Below the pieces are notes generated by a model. The model was given only the letters and a program-made list of their open reading frames with translations. It searched no databases and was not told the origin of the DNA. Shown here piece by piece: positions 44,392 through 47,281 of a stretch of DNA of 47,281 nucleotides. This DNA comes from Geobacteraceae bacterium (GTDB lineage: Bacteria; Desulfobacterota; Desulfuromonadia; Geobacterales; Geobacteraceae): the NCBI GenBank assembly GCA_029975275.1, contig JARKPN010000057.1:1-47281 (forward strand). The letters run 5' to 3'. A program made the translations under genes and the position numbers. Position 1 is the first letter of the stretch, and every line of letters starts with the position of its first letter.

Positions 44392-44403
44392 AGGTCAAAT
44401 AAT

Positions 44404-44459
44404 CGAAGCCACGGATTACGCGGATTGAAGGCTTCGGCAATAGTCTGTATAATCCGTGG
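44404..44459. repeat. overlapping inverted repeats before trpF
   Basis: CGAAGCC (44404-44410) pairs with GGCTTCG (44430-44436); CCACGGATTA (44409-44418) pairs with TAATCCGTGG (44450-44459). The two stems overlap at 44409-44410 and cannot both form in full. The sequence contains the ACGGATTACGCGGAT phrase of a common bacterial intergenic repeat. Confidence 0.6.
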
Positions 44460-44477
44460 ATTATAAAGGGTTTTGAC

Positions 44478-45107
44478 GTGGTTAAAGTCAAGGTATGCGG
44501 CATAACCAACCTGGACGACGCCCTGCAGGCCGTCGACGCGGGCGCCGACGCTCTTGGTTTCGTGTTCTACGACCTGTCCCCCCGCTGTATTTCCTTTGAG
44601 ACCGCTGAGCGGATCATCAGGAAGCTCCCCCCCTACATGTCGACCTCGGGGGTGTTCGTCAACAACCCCGCCAGCTTCATTGACACCGCGGTGGAGCGCT
44701 GCGGCATCAACGTGGTGCAGCTGCACGGCGACGAGACCCCCACGTTCTGCGCCGGCATCCGGCATACCGTGGTCAAGGCCTTCCGGATCCGGAACGTGGC
44801 CAGCATCGAGACCATCCGGAACTACTCCGTTGCCGGTTATCTGCTCGACGCCTACGTGCCGGGCATCTACGGCGGCACCGGTCTCACCTTCAACTGGGAG
44901 ACCGCCAGGGTGGCCAAACAGTTCGGCCCGGTCATCCTGGCCGGCGGGCTCAGGGTCGAGAACGTCCGGAAGGCGGTGGAAACGGTGGAGCCCTATGCTC
45001 TGGACGTCTCCAGCGGCGTCGAGGAAGCTCCCGGTAAAAAGGACCACGTAAAAGTGAGCGAATTCATCAGGCTGGCCAAGGGGCTCCAGGATCCGTTGCG
45101 GCCGTGA
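44478..45107 (+). CDS. trpF: phosphoribosylanthranilate isomerase
   Basis: 209 residues, GTG start at 44478. A TIM barrel beginning [21 protein letters not shown] (catalytic Cys 7), with VVQLHGDE and the catalytic Asp in [20 protein letters not shown]. The C-terminal barrel ends [14 protein letters not shown] and [14 protein letters not shown]. trpB1 starts 14 nt downstream. Confidence 0.95.
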   Translation: MVKVKVCGITNLDDALQAVDAGADALGFVFYDLSPRCISFETAERIIRKLPPYMSTSGVFVNNPASFIDTAVERCGINVVQLHGDETPTFCAGIRHTVVKAFRIRNVASIETIRNYSVAGYLLDAYVPGIYGGTGLTFNWETARVAKQFGPVILAGGLRVENVRKAVETVEPYALDVSSGVEEAPGKKDHVKVSEFIRLAKGLQDPLRP

Positions 45108-45121
45108 CATGTGGAGGATCA

Positions 45122-46312
45122 ATGAAATTACCAGATAAACAGGGCCATTTCGGCCAATTCGGCGGCAGGTACGTGCCGGAGACCCTCATGCCGATCCTGA
45201 CCGAACTGGAAAAGGCCTATGCGCACTACAAGGGGGACAGGGAGTTCAAGGAGGAGTTCGCCTACTACCTGAAGGAGTACGTGGGGAGACCCAATCCGCT
45301 CTATTTCGCCGAAAAGCTGACCAAGAGGCTCGGTGGCGCCAGGATTTACCTCAAACGCGAGGATCTGAACCACACCGGGGCCCACAAGATCAACAACACC
45401 ATCGGCCAGGGGCTGCTGGCGAAGCGGATGGGGAAGAAGCGGGTCATTGCCGAGACCGGCGCCGGCCAGCACGGTGTTGCCACGGCCACCATCGCGGCCC
45501 TGTTCGGCATGGAGTGCGAGGTCTTCATGGGGGAGGAGGACATCCGGCGCCAGTCGCTGAACGTGTTCCGGATGAAGCTGCTGGGCGCCACGGTGACGCC
45601 GGTCACCGCCGGCACGGCCACCCTGAAGGACGCCATGAACGAGGCCCTGCGCAACTGGGTCACGTACGTACAGACCACTTTCTACGTCATCGGAACCACC
45701 GCCGGCCCGCACCCTTATCCCATGATGGTGCGGGACTTCCAGTCGGTCATCGGCAAGGAGGCCAAGCTCCAGCACGAGCGGGCCGAAAAAAGGCTCCCCG
45801 ACTACCTGGTGGCCGCAGTCGGCGGCGGCAGCAACTCCCTGGGGCTGTTCTACCCGTTCCTCGACGACGAGGAGGTTAAACTGATCGGGGTCGAGGCCGC
45901 CGGCTACGGGATCGAGACCGGCAAACACGCCGCGCCCCTGTGCGCCGGCCGGGTCGGGGTGCTGCACGGCAACAAGACCTACCTGCTCCAGGACGACGAC
46001 GGCCAGATAGCCTTCGCCCACTCCATATCGGCAGGGCTCGACTATCCCGGCGTTGGACCCGAGCATGCCTGGCTCAAGGACACCGGCCGGGCCGACTACG
46101 TCTCCGTCACCGACGAGGAGGCCATGGAAGGGTTCCGGGTTCTCACCCAGGAGGAGGGGATCCTGCCGGCCCTGGAGTCGTCCCACGCCATCGCCCACGT
46201 GCTCAAGCTGGCCCCGACCCTGCCCCAAGACAAGACCATCGTGGTCTGCCTCTCCGGCCGCGGCGACAAGGACATCCACACCGTCGCCGACCAGATGGGG
46301 GTGAAGCTGTAG
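45122..46312 (+). CDS. trpB: tryptophan synthase beta chain (TrpB1)
   Basis: 396 residues; GGAGGA precedes ATG 45122. The start [21 protein letters not shown], the PLP lysine in HTGAHKIN (Lys 89), GAGQHG and the phosphate site VGGGSNSLG are canonical, as is the interface region for the alpha subunit. A trpA gene normally follows; here the next gene is a - strand response regulator, so the alpha subunit must be encoded elsewhere. Confidence 0.96.
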   Translation: MKLPDKQGHFGQFGGRYVPETLMPILTELEKAYAHYKGDREFKEEFAYYLKEYVGRPNPLYFAEKLTKRLGGARIYLKREDLNHTGAHKINNTIGQGLLAKRMGKKRVIAETGAGQHGVATATIAALFGMECEVFMGEEDIRRQSLNVFRMKLLGATVTPVTAGTATLKDAMNEALRNWVTYVQTTFYVIGTTAGPHPYPMMVRDFQSVIGKEAKLQHERAEKRLPDYLVAAVGGGSNSLGLFYPFLDDEEVKLIGVEAAGYGIETGKHAAPLCAGRVGVLHGNKTYLLQDDDGQIAFAHSISAGLDYPGVGPEHAWLKDTGRADYVSVTDEEAMEGFRVLTQEEGILPALESSHAIAHVLKLAPTLPQDKTIVVCLSGRGDKDIHTVADQMGVKL

Positions 46313-46392
46313 GGGCGGGGTCCTCACGCCCCCACCGTCCCGCTATTCCCTGTCCATTCTCTTCAGACCGGTGAACGGCACCGCGTCGGAGG

Positions 46393-46812
46393 TCACTTGC
46401 AGCACTGCCTGTGCGGTCGTGCCCGGATGCACTCCACGGCACTCTCCAGCGCGGAGAACAGCTCCTTCAGCATGATAGGTTTGATGATGTTGCGGGTGAT
46501 TCCGATGCGGCGGGTCTCTTCGAAGAATTCCGGGTCCTCGTTGGCGGTGGTGAAGATGATCGGAAGATTCGGGTGGGTCTCGCGAATCGCCCAGGACATC
46601 TTGAGCCCGTCCATGATCGGCATGCGGGTGTCGGTGATGACGATGTCCGGCTGGTGTTGCCTGAACAGCTCCAGCCCTTCCTTGCCGTCCCCGGCCAGAA
46701 GGATGGTCTTGTAGCGTGCCTTCAGCATTCTGTGGATGGTAGCCCTGGTGATCAGTTCGTCTTCCACGTAGAGTATCGATATGTCCAGCGGCTCACTCCG
46801 TGCGCTGTCCAT
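46393..46812 (-). CDS. receiver-domain response regulator without output domain
   Basis: 139 residues forming a single CheY-like domain: acidic pair Glu 17/Asp 18 (YVEDE), phospho-acceptor Asp 61 (ITDTRMP), the Thr in FTTANEDPEF and the Lys in NIIKPIMLKEL. The C-terminus RPHRQCCK has a Cys pair. It might signal to a histidine kinase partner elsewhere or act as a phosphate sink; no kinase is adjacent. It converges on the trp operon. Confidence 0.87.
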   Translation of the reverse strand: MDSARSEPLDISILYVEDELITRATIHRMLKARYKTILLAGDGKEGLELFRQHQPDIVITDTRMPIMDGLKMSWAIRETHPNLPIIFTTANEDPEFFEETRRIGITRNIIKPIMLKELFSALESAVECIRARPHRQCCK

Positions 46813-46926
46813 TTCCGTTCTCCGGTTCCGGAACGGTTGTGGCCGGAACTGTTTTTCATTTACTCAGATGAAATGAGCTAGCATGTTCCGTGCCCCATGT
46901 CAAGAAAACAAAAGTAGCCATAATGG

Positions 46927-47092
46927 CTAGTGTCCAGTGCGGCTCATTCCTTCCTTACAATTCCGGGCCTTTTGGCCCCTGGCCGCGTTCCGGCTCCTCG
47001 GCTTAGACCCAGCTAGGCCTGTGTCGCCGCGCCTTGCCAGGAACCAAAATCCCTCGGAATTCTTGCGGTGAACTAACCGCACAGGACACTAG
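46927..47092. mobile_element. 166-bp MITE-like element with ctagtgtcc terminal inverted repeats
   Basis: The left end CTAGTGTCCAGTGCGGC (46927-46943) and right end ACCGCACAGGACACTAG (47076-47092) are inverted copies with two differences in 17 nt. Inside is an imperfect inverted pair (46959-46983 and 47036-47061) related to the trpE-trpG repeat (39765-39891). No coding sequence is present, so it is non-autonomous. The right end supplies the TAG stop of the following permease gene. Mobility is inferred from structure; no flanking duplication was confirmed. Confidence 0.6.
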
Positions 47093-47281
47093 AGGGTCTT
47101 CCGGAACCGTCCCACCGCGATCCGGAGGATGACTACGCCCAGGATGAGCAGGGCCAGGAACTGGGGCCAGAGGATGTCCAGCCCCACGCCCTTGAGGAAG
47201 ATGCCCCGGATGATGACCATGTAGTAGCGGAGCGGGTTGCCGTAGGTGAACCACTGGACCGGCTCCGGCATGTTCTCGATG
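47089..47281 (-). CDS. ABC-2 type transporter permease, C-terminal end (partial)
   Basis: The gene enters from the right edge on the - strand; 63 complete codons are visible. The text IENMPEPVQWFTYGNPLRYY then MVIIRGIFLKGVGLDILWP and a final hydrophobic helix LALLILGVVILRIAV match the C-terminus of YhhJ/YbhR-type ABC-2 permeases. It stops at TAG (47089-47091), whose bases belong to the right terminal repeat of the adjacent palindromic element. Confidence 0.8.
   Translation of the reverse strand, partial: IENMPEPVQWFTYGNPLRYYMVIIRGIFLKGVGLDILWPQFLALLILGVVILRIAVGRFRKTL

Overview
The window looks like a chromosome segment of a GC-rich deltaproteobacterium of the Geobacter/Pelobacter type (Desulfuromonadales/Geobacterales). 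This is inferred from several things: acetoin-dehydrogenase-type genes next to their own lipoylation genes, hopanoid tail genes hpnJ/hpnK, a trp operon with a second TrpB-like gene, a likely selenoprotein, and a palindromic intergenic repeat family. An acetoin-using relative of Pelobacter propionicus would fit, but no species assignment can be made from the window alone. No rRNA, tRNA or CRISPR array was seen.

Layout. (1) 1-8.7 kb is an acetoin/2,3-butanediol and lipoate region: the 3' end of an E1-beta gene, lipA, lpd, lipB and an XRE-cupin regulator on the + strand; then a sigma-54 activator (AcoR type), an acetoin/diacetyl reductase (SDR) and a stand-alone PocR sensor on the - strand. A near-consensus sigma-54 promoter with upstream activator-like dyads precedes the SDR. 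(2) 8.7-11.5 kb: an isochorismatase-fold hydrolase followed by a thioredoxin/TPR gene whose redox motif is read through an in-frame TGA (UxxC, probable selenocysteine); then htpX on the - strand behind a yybP-ykoY-type (Mn2+) riboswitch and a terminator. (3) 11.6-16.8 kb: hpnJ, hpnK and a small EamA/SMR-like membrane protein (hopanoid head-group modification), a CinA N-domain protein, an NRDE protein and a DUF503 protein. (4) 16.8-22.6 kb: a cupredoxin, a MacAB/Lol-like ABC efflux operon (fusion protein, ATPase, two permeases) and a GNAT protein. (5) 22.7-35.7 kb is accessory: a lipoprotein, an asparagine-synthase-like protein, an MscS channel, a serine hydrolase, an aldehyde dehydrogenase plus exported carotenoid-oxygenase pair, peptide deformylase, a nucleoside deaminase with a decayed duplicate, a flavin reductase and a B12-binding radical SAM protein. 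(6) 35.9-46.3 kb: htpG on the - strand, then a trp operon in the order trpE-G-D-(uma2)-C-B2-F-B1. No trpA follows trpB1. (7) 46.3-47.3 kb: a receiver-only response regulator, a nested palindromic repeat and the 3' end of an ABC-2 permease.

The genes form several coherent units: lipoate synthesis and transfer with E3 supporting the acetoin dehydrogenase; an activator, sensor and reductase for the same carbon source; tryptophan synthesis from chorismate; and hopanoid tail maturation. The features most worth following up are the probable UxxC selenoprotein, the Mn riboswitch in front of htpX, the sigma-54 promoter and upstream dyads of the SDR, and a palindromic repeat whose end supplies the TAG stop codon of two unrelated genes.
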